Source of the DNA: GYS-P2D sp964414425
GTDB taxonomy: Bacteria > Bacteroidota > Bacteroidia > Chitinophagales > Saprospiraceae
Reading direction: 5' to 3'
Length of the DNA: 64,000 nt
Assembly (NCBI GenBank): GCA_964414425.1
Contig: CAYPWL010000008.1
Span: 1-64,000 of the forward strand
The notes beneath the pieces are model-generated. The model did no database searches. It was not told the DNA's origin and saw nothing but the letters and a program-made list of their open reading frames with translations. The translations under genes were made by a program, and so were the position numbers. Positions 8,210 to 16,582 of the stretch are shown here, piece after piece; position 1 is the stretch's first letter, and every line of letters begins with the position of its first letter.

Positions 8210-9844
8210 ATGAAAAATAAGTGGAGTCTACCTAAGCTTACCGTGCTCAGTGTGGGGATTATATTGTTAAGCTCATTCGCATATAACAATAATGATAAGC
8301 TATTCGAGATCGCTAAGAATCTCGAGATATTCACCAATGTCTATAAGCAACTTAATACGCACTACGTAGATGATATCGAGCCCAATCAGCTGATGCGTAC
8401 GGGTATCGATGCCATGATGAATAGTCTGGACCCTTATACTGTCTATTATAGCGAGTCACAAGTGGAGAGTTATAGGATATCAACCGATAATAAGTATAAT
8501 GGCCTCGGTGCAGCAAGTAAGGAAATAGATGGCAAGTTTACCATCGTCGAAGTATATGATCAAGGTCCAGCTCAAGAAGCAGGCTTAAAAGTAGGTGATC
8601 AGATCACCAGAATCAACGGCGAGTCTGCAGCTAACAGATCTTACGATGACGTCTTACAGTTCATCCGTGGTTATCCGGGCACCTCGCTTAAGTTAACGAT
8701 CGATCGACCAGCAGAAGGAAATAGTTATCCAATTACACTGACTCGATCGAGTGTAGAGATCCCTAATGTGCCTTATTCAGGTATGATAAGCGACAACGTC
8801 GGTTATATCAACCTCACTACATTTACGCAGAACGCTTCAAAAAATATTGCTAACGCATTCAGAGAATTGCGCAAGGACAATGAACTGGAAGGCTTAGTGT
8901 TAGATCTTAGGTCTAATGGTGGGGGACTCTTATCAGAGGCCGTAGACATCCTCGGTTTATTCATACCTAACGGTACACCTGTGGTGTCGACTAAGGCCAA
9001 GGTTAGGGAGCGGGATCAAAATTATTCTACCAGAAGATTGCCAATAGATACGGATCTACCCCTCGTTGTATTAGTTAATAACAGGTCTGCTTCTGCATCT
9101 GAGATCGTATCAGGTAGCATCCAAGACTTGGATAGAGGTGTGATCATGGGACAGCGTACTTATGGTAAGGGGCTCGTACAAAATCATCAGGAAGTCGGTT
9201 ATAACTCAAGGATAAAAGTCACCATATCTAAGTATTATATCCCATCAGGCCGATGTATACAAAGTGTGGCTTATGAAAACGGGGAGCCTAAGGATATCCC
9301 AGACTCGGAGCGAGCAGTCTTTCATACTAAGAATGGTAGACCCGTACTCGATGGGGGAGGGATCATCCCTGATGTAAAGCTCGTACCTGCTAAAAATCCA
9401 GAGATCGTTACAGCCCTGAGGGATCAGCACATGATATTCAAGTATGTTAATGATTATGTGAGCGATATAGACTCTTTGGCTTCATTTGAGGCATTTCAGT
9501 ATAATGACTATGCCGGATTTAAGCAGTTCTTGAAGGATAACAAATTCAGTTACCTCACAGAGGCAGAGTCAGAGTTGGCAGAATTAAAAGAGGCTGCGGA
9601 TAATCATGAGGTAACTATTATCAATACGGATATCAGCACAATCGAAAAGAAGATCGCCGATCTTAAGGCAGATGACTTAGATGAGTATCAGTCTACTATC
9701 CAAGATGAAATAGAATTGGAAATCGTGAAGAGATACTTCTATCAAGAAGGCAAGACCAGACAAATGCTTAAGAACGATACTGAAGTCGTAGAAGCGATTG
9801 AGTTAATTAATGATAATAAGCGATACCAGTCTTTACTGAAGTAA
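8210..9844 (+). CDS. S41 family carboxy-terminal processing peptidase (CtpA/Prc type)
   Basis: A 544-residue periplasmic serine protease. Residues about 8-25 form a signal or anchor segment. A PDZ domain (about 90-175) contains the VEVYDQGPAQEAGLKVGD substrate-binding signature. The S41 core follows, with LDLRSNGGGLLSEAV, the nucleophile motif SASASE (293-298) and the catalytic Lys320 in GQRTYGKGLVQ, making an intact Ser-Lys dyad. The C-terminal 150 residues are an extended helical tail typical of Bacteroidota members. It is separated from tsaB by 4 bp, so the two genes are likely co-transcribed. Confidence 0.92.
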   Translation: MKNKWSLPKLTVLSVGIILLSSFAYNNNDKLFEIAKNLEIFTNVYKQLNTHYVDDIEPNQLMRTGIDAMMNSLDPYTVYYSESQVESYRISTDNKYNGLGAASKEIDGKFTIVEVYDQGPAQEAGLKVGDQITRINGESAANRSYDDVLQFIRGYPGTSLKLTIDRPAEGNSYPITLTRSSVEIPNVPYSGMISDNVGYINLTTFTQNASKNIANAFRELRKDNELEGLVLDLRSNGGGLLSEAVDILGLFIPNGTPVVSTKAKVRERDQNYSTRRLPIDTDLPLVVLVNNRSASASEIVSGSIQDLDRGVIMGQRTYGKGLVQNHQEVGYNSRIKVTISKYYIPSGRCIQSVAYENGEPKDIPDSERAVFHTKNGRPVLDGGGIIPDVKLVPAKNPEIVTALRDQHMIFKYVNDYVSDIDSLASFEAFQYNDYAGFKQFLKDNKFSYLTEAESELAELKEAADNHEVTIINTDISTIEKKIADLKADDLDEYQSTIQDEIELEIVKRYFYQEGKTRQMLKNDTEVVEAIELINDNKRYQSLLK

Positions 9845-9848
9845 TCAT

Positions 9849-10550
9849 ATGTCATTAATCTTATGCATTGAGACAGCTACAGAGACTTGCTCTATAGCCT
9901 TGTCTCAGGATGGTAAATGTCTCAAGGAGCATACACTGGATGAGCATATGCGACATAGCAGTGCGCTCACTCCGATGATAAAGGCCTTGCTCGGTGATAC
10001 AGAGCATAGCTTGTCAGATCTCAGTGCTGTATGCGTGTCTAATGGTCCTGGGTCGTATACGGGACTACGTGTCGGCGTATCTACGGCTAAAGCCATCTGC
10101 TATGCACACCGTATCCCACTAATCGCAGTATCCTCACTTAAGAGTATCGCCTATGGCGTGCGCCAGCAACTACCTAAGGATTATACTGGACTGATAGTCC
10201 CAACTATTGATGCACGTAGGATGGAGGTATACTTGGCTATATATGATCAAGATCTTAATGAGGTGGAGCCTGCACATAATCTTATATACTCACAAGAGTC
10301 CATAGACGAGCTCTATGATCGTTATACAGGTAAGCCACTCTCTATATGTGGGCATGGAGCTCAGAAGCTTGGCGAGGCTGATATTGCTCTCACAGAGCAG
10401 ATTGCGATACAACCTACTCTATGTAATGCCGCCAATCTGTGTGATCTGGCGCAAAAAAAGTTCGTCAAAACGGAATACGTGAGTACTATCTACCACAAAC
10501 CGGACTATTATAAGGCGCCTCACGTCACTATACCTAAGCATAAAGTATAG
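9849..10550 (+). CDS. tsaB: tRNA threonylcarbamoyladenosine biosynthesis protein TsaB
   Basis: TsaB is the dimerisation partner of TsaD in the t6A37 modification of ANN-decoding tRNAs. The 233-residue product has the ASKHA-fold N-terminus (LCIETATETCSIAL), the MRHSSALTPMI segment and the diagnostic GPGSYTGLRVG loop at about residue 67. The C-terminal part is variable, as usual. It follows the S41 protease gene after 4 bp. A 9-bp inverted repeat (10559-10567 with 10583-10591, 15-nt loop) lies just after the stop and might form a weak terminator, though no T-run follows. Confidence 0.93.
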   Translation: MSLILCIETATETCSIALSQDGKCLKEHTLDEHMRHSSALTPMIKALLGDTEHSLSDLSAVCVSNGPGSYTGLRVGVSTAKAICYAHRIPLIAVSSLKSIAYGVRQQLPKDYTGLIVPTIDARRMEVYLAIYDQDLNEVEPAHNLIYSQESIDELYDRYTGKPLSICGHGAQKLGEADIALTEQIAIQPTLCNAANLCDLAQKKFVKTEYVSTIYHKPDYYKAPHVTIPKHKV

Positions 10551-10671
10551 TTAAAGAGAACTTATTCGAAAAGCGCCTTGTTGAATAAGTTACTGGATTT
10601 CAGTAATTTATGAATAATCATTTCAAAATATTTAGGGGTTTTTACTTTTCGGCACAGTGTTTGGTTTTTCT

Positions 10672-11043
10672 ATGGCAAATCACAAACTGTTAAAACCTGA
10701 TTTGATGAGAAATAAAAAGAACGAAACGGTATCGCTTAAGAAAGGAGCAGGTGAAGTTCACTTAGATTATGCTGAGTTAAGAAAGGCGGTTTTAGTTTTG
10801 CGGGCAGTAAACCACAAGCTAAGACAGCGTATAATTGACTTACTTGAGACAGGTGACACGATGACTGTCACTGACATATATATCAAGTTGAGACTTGAGC
10901 AGTCAGTAGCATCACAGCATCTTGCTATCCTGAGAAGAGCAGGTGTGGTACTGACTGAAAGACAAGGTAAGTTTATCTACTACTCTCTGAACATTGCAAG
11001 ATTAGAGCAGATTCAGACATTAGTAGAGGATTTGGCAGGATAG
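10672..11043 (+). CDS. ArsR-fold winged-helix transcriptional regulator (1)
   Basis: A 123-residue ArsR/SmtB-fold regulator. The core includes LRAVNHKLRQRIIDLLE, the recognition-helix region RLEQSVASQHLAILRRAGVV and the wing TERQGKFIYYSLN. No cysteine is present, so metal or persulfide sensing through thiols is unlikely. I chose the ATG at 10672 (MANHK); a GTG five codons upstream is possible. The neighbouring gene at 11240 encodes a related protein, and the two probably arose by duplication. The ligand is unknown. Confidence 0.85.
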   Translation: MANHKLLKPDLMRNKKNETVSLKKGAGEVHLDYAELRKAVLVLRAVNHKLRQRIIDLLETGDTMTVTDIYIKLRLEQSVASQHLAILRRAGVVLTERQGKFIYYSLNIARLEQIQTLVEDLAG

Positions 11044-11125
11044 AATACCAATTCAATACACTAAATCAGAAATTATAGCTAACACTATACTTTACTTATA
11101 CCGTTCAGTTTTACGACAGAATAAG

Positions 11126-11170
11126 AATGTAATCCGTTCCAAGAAGAGAACAGATTACATTTATTTTTAA
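11126..11170 (+). terminator. Intrinsic terminator
   Basis: Arms AATGTAATC (11126-11134) and GATTACATT (11153-11161), plus inner GTTC/GAAC, make a 13-bp stem with one mismatch and an 8-nt loop, followed by a T-rich tract. It separates the two ArsR-fold genes. Confidence 0.7.
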
Positions 11171-11239
11171 TATTAATTTGTCATATTAAGATTAATTGCC
11201 ATATTTGTTTCAGGTAGAAAAAGAAACAAGGAAACTAAG

Positions 11240-11548
11240 ATGAAACAGACTAAGGTAAAGTTTAGCAGTGAGAAGCTATTCTATTCATGCAACCTCATGC
11301 GAGCCCTCGCTCATCCTCTAAGACTTAAGATCTTAGAATATATCGATGACCAAGGCACAACCAACGTTAATAGAATATATAATACGCTCAAGATCGAGCA
11401 ATCTATAACCTCCCAACATCTGAAAATATTACGCCTCGCTGGTGTGGTTGATTCGGAGCGAGAGGGAAAAATGGTCTACTACACTATTAATTATCCAGTA
11501 GTAGCCAAAGCTGATAAAGCCGTACAGCGGTTTTTAGGCAAAGCTTAA
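11240..11548 (+). CDS. ArsR-fold winged-helix transcriptional regulator (2)
   Basis: A 102-residue winged-helix protein related to the product of 10672-11043: LMRALAHPLRLKILEYID, the recognition region KIEQSITSQHLKILRLAGVV and the wing SEREGKMVYYTIN. One cysteine (in LFYSCNLMR) lies in the first helix, so a two-thiol sensing mechanism is not evident. It has its own terminator-bounded unit. Target genes are not apparent; small ArsR-like proteins of this type are common in Bacteroidota and their ligands are mostly unknown. Confidence 0.85.
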   Translation: MKQTKVKFSSEKLFYSCNLMRALAHPLRLKILEYIDDQGTTNVNRIYNTLKIEQSITSQHLKILRLAGVVDSEREGKMVYYTINYPVVAKADKAVQRFLGKA

Positions 11549-11566
11549 CTCAACAACCCAATTGTT

Positions 11567-11606
11567 AATCCTTCAGGATATTATTATTCTGAAGGATTTT
11601 TCTTTT
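11567..11606 (+). terminator. Intrinsic terminator between convergent genes
   Basis: AATCCTTCAG (11567-11576) pairs perfectly with CTGAAGGATT (11589-11598) around a 12-nt loop and is followed by a T-rich tract. It ends the plus-strand regulator gene and lies 3' of the minus-strand lspA. Confidence 0.8.
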
Positions 11607-11708
11607 TATTCATACAAGAAGAAAACTATTGCTGTTGATACTGCTATGGAGTACCCGATCACAGGGATCCGATTTAGCATATGCTGCTGACCAAATTCAG
11701 TGATGAAC

Positions 11709-12389
11709 TCAATTAGACTTCAACAAGAACTTGCGGTAGAATATTAGGATAAGAGCTACGCCCACCGATATTGCAGCATCTGCAACATTAAACACAGGTC
11801 TAAAAAACTCAAAGCGTTTACCACCATAAAACGGAACCCAGTCGGGTAGTATCGTATCAATCATCGGAAAATAGAACATATCAACCACCTTGCCCTGTAG
11901 AAATGGTGCATATCCCCCTCCCTCTGGAAATAGCTGAGCAACTTCTTGGTGATAGGGAGATGCAGAAAAAATTAATCCATAAAAAGCACTATCGAGGATG
12001 TTACCTACAGCACCTGCTAAGATCAGGCAAAAACAAATGATCAACCCAAGCGGCTCCTTAGCTTTATAAAGCTCACGGATGAGATAAAACAAAAACCCAA
12101 CCATGAGTATGCGGAATATGCTAAGGATGAGTTTAGCACTTTGTGGAGTCAGGATAATACCATTACATCCTCCATCTTCTGCCCTAAGGCCAATACACTT
12201 GTTACCAAACGTAATGCCGAAGGCCATACCTTCATTTTCTACGAAGTGAATACGTGCCCAGTCTTGACCTAAAATTTCAAATCCAGTAGCATAGCTTAAT
12301 GAGGTCTTGATATAAATCTTAACACCCTGATCGACGATCAGTACTAAGAGTACAATACCAAGTAGTATCTGCCACCTTTTTAACGTCAT
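11709..12389 (-). CDS. lspA: Lipoprotein signal peptidase LspA
   Basis: LspA cleaves prolipoprotein signal peptides in the inner membrane, and this window encodes several likely clients. The 226-residue protein has the four expected membrane helices, the LIVDQGVKIYI start, the HFVENEGMAFGI motif and the two catalytic aspartates in GNILDSAFYG and FNVADAAISVG. It is longer than the approximately 160-residue proteobacterial enzyme because of a periplasmic insertion between the two Asp motifs (SASPYHQEVAQLFPEGG onwards), which is usual in Bacteroidota. The DksA-like gene lies just upstream on the same strand. Confidence 0.95.
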   Translation of the reverse strand: MTLKRWQILLGIVLLVLIVDQGVKIYIKTSLSYATGFEILGQDWARIHFVENEGMAFGITFGNKCIGLRAEDGGCNGIILTPQSAKLILSIFRILMVGFLFYLIRELYKAKEPLGLIICFCLILAGAVGNILDSAFYGLIFSASPYHQEVAQLFPEGGGYAPFLQGKVVDMFYFPMIDTILPDWVPFYGGKRFEFFRPVFNVADAAISVGVALILIFYRKFLLKSN

Positions 12390-12464
12390 TCTCTGTTGCC
12401 AATTAGTCTGGCAAAAATAAACTTAATTCGTTAAGCAATTGACTGTGTCGTTGGGTAAGGCAGT

Positions 12465-12866
12465 CTATTTTCTGCGCTTCTGATTTTCTTTGGCAGCGAT
12501 GGAGAGGGTTGCATGAGGCACGGCCATCAATCTTTCTTTAGAAATCAGCGTCCCTGACTCGCGACAGATGCCATAGACTTTATTTTGTATTCTGAGTCGA
12601 GCATTTTCGAGGTGCTGGATCAGTTTCTTCTGACGTGCAGCGAGTGTATTGAGCCTCTCAGACTCTACTGAAGAAGCACTATCTTCTAATCCTTTGTTTT
12701 TACTGTCACTTGACCCGTCATCGGATATCTGATCTACATAAAACTTAAGCTGCTCACGAGCTTGCTCAAGCTTGCTTACTAATAGTGCATCAAACTCTTG
12801 GAGTTCAGAGTCGCTGTAACGTGTCTTGTCAGTTGTATTAGTGTCCATAACAAAAAGTCGTTTCAT
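12465..12866 (-). CDS. TraR/DksA family protein with degenerate zinc finger
   Basis: A 133-residue member of the TraR/DksA group, which bind in the RNA polymerase secondary channel. The N-terminal two thirds form a coiled coil (SELQEFDALLVSKLEQAREQL to RQKKLIQHLENARLRI), and the C-terminus has the family segment YGICRESGTLISKERLMAVPHATLSI. Only one cysteine remains where DksA has four, so zinc binding is unlikely; this is the normal state in Bacteroidota homologues. The start could instead be the ATG six codons in (12848). It precedes lspA by 75 bp and may be co-transcribed with it. Confidence 0.88.
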   Translation of the reverse strand: MKRLFVMDTNTTDKTRYSDSELQEFDALLVSKLEQAREQLKFYVDQISDDGSSDSKNKGLEDSASSVESERLNTLAARQKKLIQHLENARLRIQNKVYGICRESGTLISKERLMAVPHATLSIAAKENQKRRK

Positions 12867-13050
12867 TGCTGATTAACGGCGTAAGATTAATAATTAGTTC
12901 CATGCTTCTCTGACTGTCTATCAGCGAGAAGTTCTCTTTGCCTCCTCAGATACTATGATGCTAACACCAGCAATCAGTTGTTTTACATGATTTATACAGC
13001 TAATTTTATGCCGAATTTGTTCAACCTGCAATTGAATCAAATCAACAGCT

Positions 13051-14088
13051 ATGAAACAACTCCACAATCGTGTAGATCGACGATTGCTCAAAGAGCATAT
13101 TGAAAAATCTACCCTATCACGTACGACCGTATCCTTTTACAAATATGCCAAGATTGGTAACCCGCGGATATTTAGAGATCATCTCTATAGCATTCTATCT
13201 ACAGCAGATGTGTTAGGCCGTATTTATGTGGCTGTCGAAGGAATAAATGGTCAAGTATCGGTACCGGATGATCGATTTGGGGACTTTAAGGCTGCATTAT
13301 ACAGTATCACCTTTTTGGATGGTTGTCGGCTCAATGTGGCTATAGACGACGATGGTAAGTCATTCTTTAAGCTGGCTATTAAGGTCAGAAAGAAGATTGT
13401 GGCAGACGGTATTGAGGATGAAAATTTCGATGTCACTGACAATGGGGTACATATCAATGCTCAGGAGTTTAATACAATGGCAGATCAGGATGATACTGTG
13501 GTTATAGATATGCGCAATCATTATGAGCATGAGGTTGGTCATTTTAAAGGGGCCATTAAGCCAGATGTAGAAACCTTTAGAGAGTCTCTCCCTATAGTTG
13601 AGGATATACTCAATGAAAACAAAGAGAAGAACGTCATCATGTATTGCACAGGTGGCATCAGATGTGAGAAAGCCACGGCTTACTTTAAGCACAGGGGCTT
13701 CGATAATCTATATCAAGTAGATGGAGGCATCATAGAATATGCCCGCAAAGCCAAAGAAGCAGGTATAGAAAACAAGTTCATCGGAAAGAACTTTGTCTTT
13801 GATGACAGACTGGGTGAGCGCATAACGGAAGACGTCATTGCTAAGTGCCATCAATGTGGTAAGTCGAGCGATGCACATACCAACTGTGCTAATGATGCCT
13901 GCCATATCCTATTTATCCAGTGTTCGGAGTGTGCCACAGCACATAGTGGCTGTTGCTCTGAGCACTGCAGCGACTTCAATGAACTATCTGAGGAAGAACG
14001 AGAACGACTGAAGCTTACCACAGAATTTAATGGTACTAAGTTTGGCAAGGGGCGGTATAAGGCCGCAAGAAAAGATACGCTCACATGA
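13051..14088 (+). CDS. trhO: tRNA uridine(34) hydroxylase TrhO, rhodanese family
   Basis: TrhO (YceA) performs the oxygen-dependent hydroxylation of U34 in tRNA, a step towards (m)cmo5U. The 345-residue protein has the ferredoxin-like N-terminal domain (VSFYKYAKIGNP, YVAVEGINGQVSVP) and a rhodanese domain with the active loop MYCTGGIRCEKA (Cys199). The C-terminus is Cys-rich (CHQCGKSSDAHTNC and further pairs to about residue 310), a likely metal-binding tail present in the long form of the family. The stop codon overlaps the start of the next gene by 4 bp, so the pair is translationally coupled. Confidence 0.93.
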   Translation: MKQLHNRVDRRLLKEHIEKSTLSRTTVSFYKYAKIGNPRIFRDHLYSILSTADVLGRIYVAVEGINGQVSVPDDRFGDFKAALYSITFLDGCRLNVAIDDDGKSFFKLAIKVRKKIVADGIEDENFDVTDNGVHINAQEFNTMADQDDTVVIDMRNHYEHEVGHFKGAIKPDVETFRESLPIVEDILNENKEKNVIMYCTGGIRCEKATAYFKHRGFDNLYQVDGGIIEYARKAKEAGIENKFIGKNFVFDDRLGERITEDVIAKCHQCGKSSDAHTNCANDACHILFIQCSECATAHSGCCSEHCSDFNELSEEERERLKLTTEFNGTKFGKGRYKAARKDTLT

Positions 14089-14471
14089 GAGTCGAGCACT
14101 TAGCGATTTGGGTCGAAGATTTGGAGCTCATGAAGGAGTTCTACCTCAAGTACTTTGGCGCTAAAGCCAATGATCGATATTATAACCCTAAGAAAGAATT
14201 TGAGTCCTATTTTCTAACATTTGATTCTGGAGCGAGGATAGAGCTCATGCATAAACCCAAATTAGAATTATTAGCTGACCCATATGATAGGCGAGCGGGT
14301 TACGCACATATGGCGATAGCCCTGGGTTCTGCAGAGGAGGTTGACAACTTAACCGAAAGGATGCGCACAGATGGATATACAATCGTAGGTAAGCCGAGGA
14401 CAACTGGAGATGGTTATTATGAGAGTGTTATCATAGATCCGGAAGGTAATCGGATTGAGTTGACGGTATAA
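14085..14471 (+). CDS. VOC-fold (glyoxalase/bleomycin resistance-like) protein
   Basis: A single vicinal-oxygen-chelate domain of 128 residues: MRVEHLAIWVEDLELMKEFYLKYFGA at the start and IIDPEGNRIELTV at the end, with His5 and the terminal Glu in usual metal-ligand positions. A conserved ARIELMH segment precedes AGYAHMAIALG. The ATGA overlap with trhO indicates one transcription unit. The substrate is unknown; family members range from lactoylglutathione lyases to antibiotic-binding proteins. Confidence 0.85.
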   Translation: MRVEHLAIWVEDLELMKEFYLKYFGAKANDRYYNPKKEFESYFLTFDSGARIELMHKPKLELLADPYDRRAGYAHMAIALGSAEEVDNLTERMRTDGYTIVGKPRTTGDGYYESVIIDPEGNRIELTV

Positions 14472-14752
14472 TTCATCGAAGAGTCTATCGGATTCTTGAT
14501 TCTGCTATAAATCCTTACATTGTGATGCATCGTGCACTCAAGCACTAACAAGAACTCAAAGATTATGAAGTCTTAATCAGCCCAATATCTGGGAAGCAAT
14601 CACGAAGTAAAGCATGCTCGCACATAGAAATATGTTGCAGGACTCCAATTTCAAGCATGGCACCTTCGAGGGATTAGCAAATCAGAGAGTCAGCGATACT
14701 GGCATATTGGGCAGATTGATTATTCTTTTTACTTCATCATAATCTCTTTGCA

Positions 14753-16141
14753 TTGAAAAAATATATACAACTCTTTTGGGAGGCCGTCAAAGGCACCGAA
14801 ACTAACTATACTGAAATTAGTGTGCGTCGAGCACTATTTATGCTTGCCATACCCGTGATCCTGGAGATGAGCATGGAATCACTGTTCGCCATTGTTGATG
14901 CCTTTTTCATTGGTCAGATAGGCAGTGCGGAGGCATTAGCTACGATAGGTATTACGGATTCATTTTTATTCGTGGTGTTCGCCTTGGCGATGGGTATCAG
15001 CATGGCAGCAACTGCTGTTGTGGCCCGTCGCATCGGTGAAAAAGATAACGATGGTGCATCTGCAGCGGCATTTCAAGCGATACTGATCACCATATTCTTT
15101 TCGATCATCATCGGCATTATAGGTTTTTATTATTCGGATGATCTCTTGAGATTGATGGGCGCATCTGATGGTCTTATCGCTGAGGGGCATAACTATACCA
15201 GGATTATCCTATCGCTCAATATCATCATCATGATGCTCTTTGCCATTAATGCGATCTATCGTGGTGCGGGAGATGCGAGCATAGCTATGAGAACTTTGAT
15301 CCTGGCCAATGGGATTAATATCATATTGGATCCCTGTCTCATTATGGGCTATTTGTTTTTTCCTAAACTTGGATTAACCGGGGCTGCCATAGCTACTTGT
15401 ATCGGTAGAGGTGTGGGAGTTCTATATCAGCTATATCACCTCTTCAATGGCAAGTCTGTGATCAAGATCGCCAAGCATCATCTCAAGATCAAGTGGGCTA
15501 CTGTCAGTAAGATCCTCGCCATATCGGCTGGTGGGGCTGGCCAGCACTTAATCGCTTCTGCCAGTTTTATTTTCTTGATTAAGATTTTGACGGATTTTGG
15601 TAGTGAGACAGTTGCAGGCTATACCATTGCTTGGAAGGTGCTCTATTTTACGATCCTTCCTTCATGGGGTATAGCGATGGCTGGTGCTGCGCTTGTTGGG
15701 CAAAATCTCGGTGCCAAACAGCCAGATCGTGCTGAAGAGTCGGCTTGGATGGCTGCTCGATATAATATGTACATCCTGCTGGTCCTGTCGATCATCTTTA
15801 TCCCATTGGCGAGACAAGTGCTTGGATTATTTAGCAATGATGCAGAGGTGATCCGACAGGGGGCACTTGCCCTGCAGATCATCTTCTCGGGATATGTCTT
15901 TTATGCGTATGAGATGGTGATCGGTCAGGCCTTCAATGGTGCAGGGGATACCTATACACCCACTATCTTGAATTTTATAGCTTTCTGGTTAATTCAGATC
16001 CCGTTGGCCTATGGATTGGCCAATATGACGGGATTGGGGGCAACGGGAGTCTATATTGCTGTGGCGGTGAGTTCGTCTATACTGGCTATCATGGCTATAG
16101 TAATCTTTAGAAAAGGGAAGTGGAAGACCATCGAGGTCTAA
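14753..16141 (+). CDS. MATE family multidrug/Na+ efflux transporter
   Basis: A 462-residue inner-membrane protein with 12 predicted helices in the two-bundle MATE arrangement. Motifs include LFMLAIPVILEMSMESLFAIVDAFFIGQIG in helices 1-2 and a repeat-related region AISAGGAGQHLIASASFIFL at the start of the second bundle. MATE pumps extrude cationic drugs or metabolites by Na+ or H+ antiport. The start appears to be a TTG codon at 14753; the next in-frame ATG is at 14838, about 28 codons in, and would cut into the first helix region. It ends 88 bp before the arsR gene of the sulfur island and may be a separate unit. The 280 bp before it hold no recognisable gene. Confidence 0.9.
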   Translation: MKKYIQLFWEAVKGTETNYTEISVRRALFMLAIPVILEMSMESLFAIVDAFFIGQIGSAEALATIGITDSFLFVVFALAMGISMAATAVVARRIGEKDNDGASAAAFQAILITIFFSIIIGIIGFYYSDDLLRLMGASDGLIAEGHNYTRIILSLNIIIMMLFAINAIYRGAGDASIAMRTLILANGINIILDPCLIMGYLFFPKLGLTGAAIATCIGRGVGVLYQLYHLFNGKSVIKIAKHHLKIKWATVSKILAISAGGAGQHLIASASFIFLIKILTDFGSETVAGYTIAWKVLYFTILPSWGIAMAGAALVGQNLGAKQPDRAEESAWMAARYNMYILLVLSIIFIPLARQVLGLFSNDAEVIRQGALALQIIFSGYVFYAYEMVIGQAFNGAGDTYTPTILNFIAFWLIQIPLAYGLANMTGLGATGVYIAVAVSSSILAIMAIVIFRKGKWKTIEV

Positions 16142-16197
16142 GCATATCGGGTTGAATAAAAAATAACTATAACTGCATCTAAATAATACAACAATTG

Positions 16198-16215
16198 AAC
16201 ATTTATTAAAATGTT
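16198..16215. promoter_or_regulatory. Inverted repeat, candidate ArsR-family operator
   Basis: AACATT (16198-16203) and AATGTT (16210-16215) form a perfect 6-6-6 inverted repeat ending 13 bp before the start codon of the ArsR gene at 16229. Partly overlapping arms TACAAC (16187-16192) and GTTGTA (16213-16218) extend the dyad character. Position and AT-rich symmetry fit an autoregulatory ArsR-family operator; this is inference. Confidence 0.5.
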
Positions 16216-16228
16216 GTAATATTGTGCT

Positions 16229-16540
16229 ATGGTTGAAGAACAACAACTCATATCACGAGATAAATTAGTAATCGCTGCTCGGCTCATGAAGATCCTGGCA
16301 CATCCTGTAAAGCTTGATATCCTGCAGCTGCTCGGCGCAGACAAGTCAATGGATGTATCAAGCCTATGTACTGCGATAGGAGCAGAGTGTGAGATCAGTA
16401 TGATGTCACATCATCTTGCTAAGATGAAAGACAATGGAGTGCTGCAATCTGAGAAAAATGGGAAGCAAGTGTTTTACTCCGTAAAAGATCCTTCAGTCCT
16501 GGGGCTATTGGATTGCTTGAAAAAATGTAGCCTCATATAG
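16229..16540 (+). CDS. ArsR family repressor with four cysteines, probable sulfur-responsive sensor
   Basis: A 103-residue winged-helix regulator: LMKILAHPVKLDILQLLG, a recognition region ECEISMMSHHLAKMKDNGVL and the wing SEKNGKQVFYSVK. Cysteines lie at 47 and 54 (flanking the third helix region) and at 96 and 100 (last helix, LLDCLKKCSLI). In SqrR/BigR-type repressors a cysteine in the DNA-binding half pairs with one in the last helix through a tetrasulfide link when persulfide is present; the Cys54 and Cys96/100 placement is compatible with that. The gene is followed by sulfate-type transport and persulfide oxidation genes, which supports a sulfur signal. Metal sensing is the main alternative. 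Confidence 0.8.
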   Translation: MVEEQQLISRDKLVIAARLMKILAHPVKLDILQLLGADKSMDVSSLCTAIGAECEISMMSHHLAKMKDNGVLQSEKNGKQVFYSVKDPSVLGLLDCLKKCSLI

Positions 16541-16582
16541 TCATATCGATATGAGTAATGCACCAAAACCTATAGCTGATTA

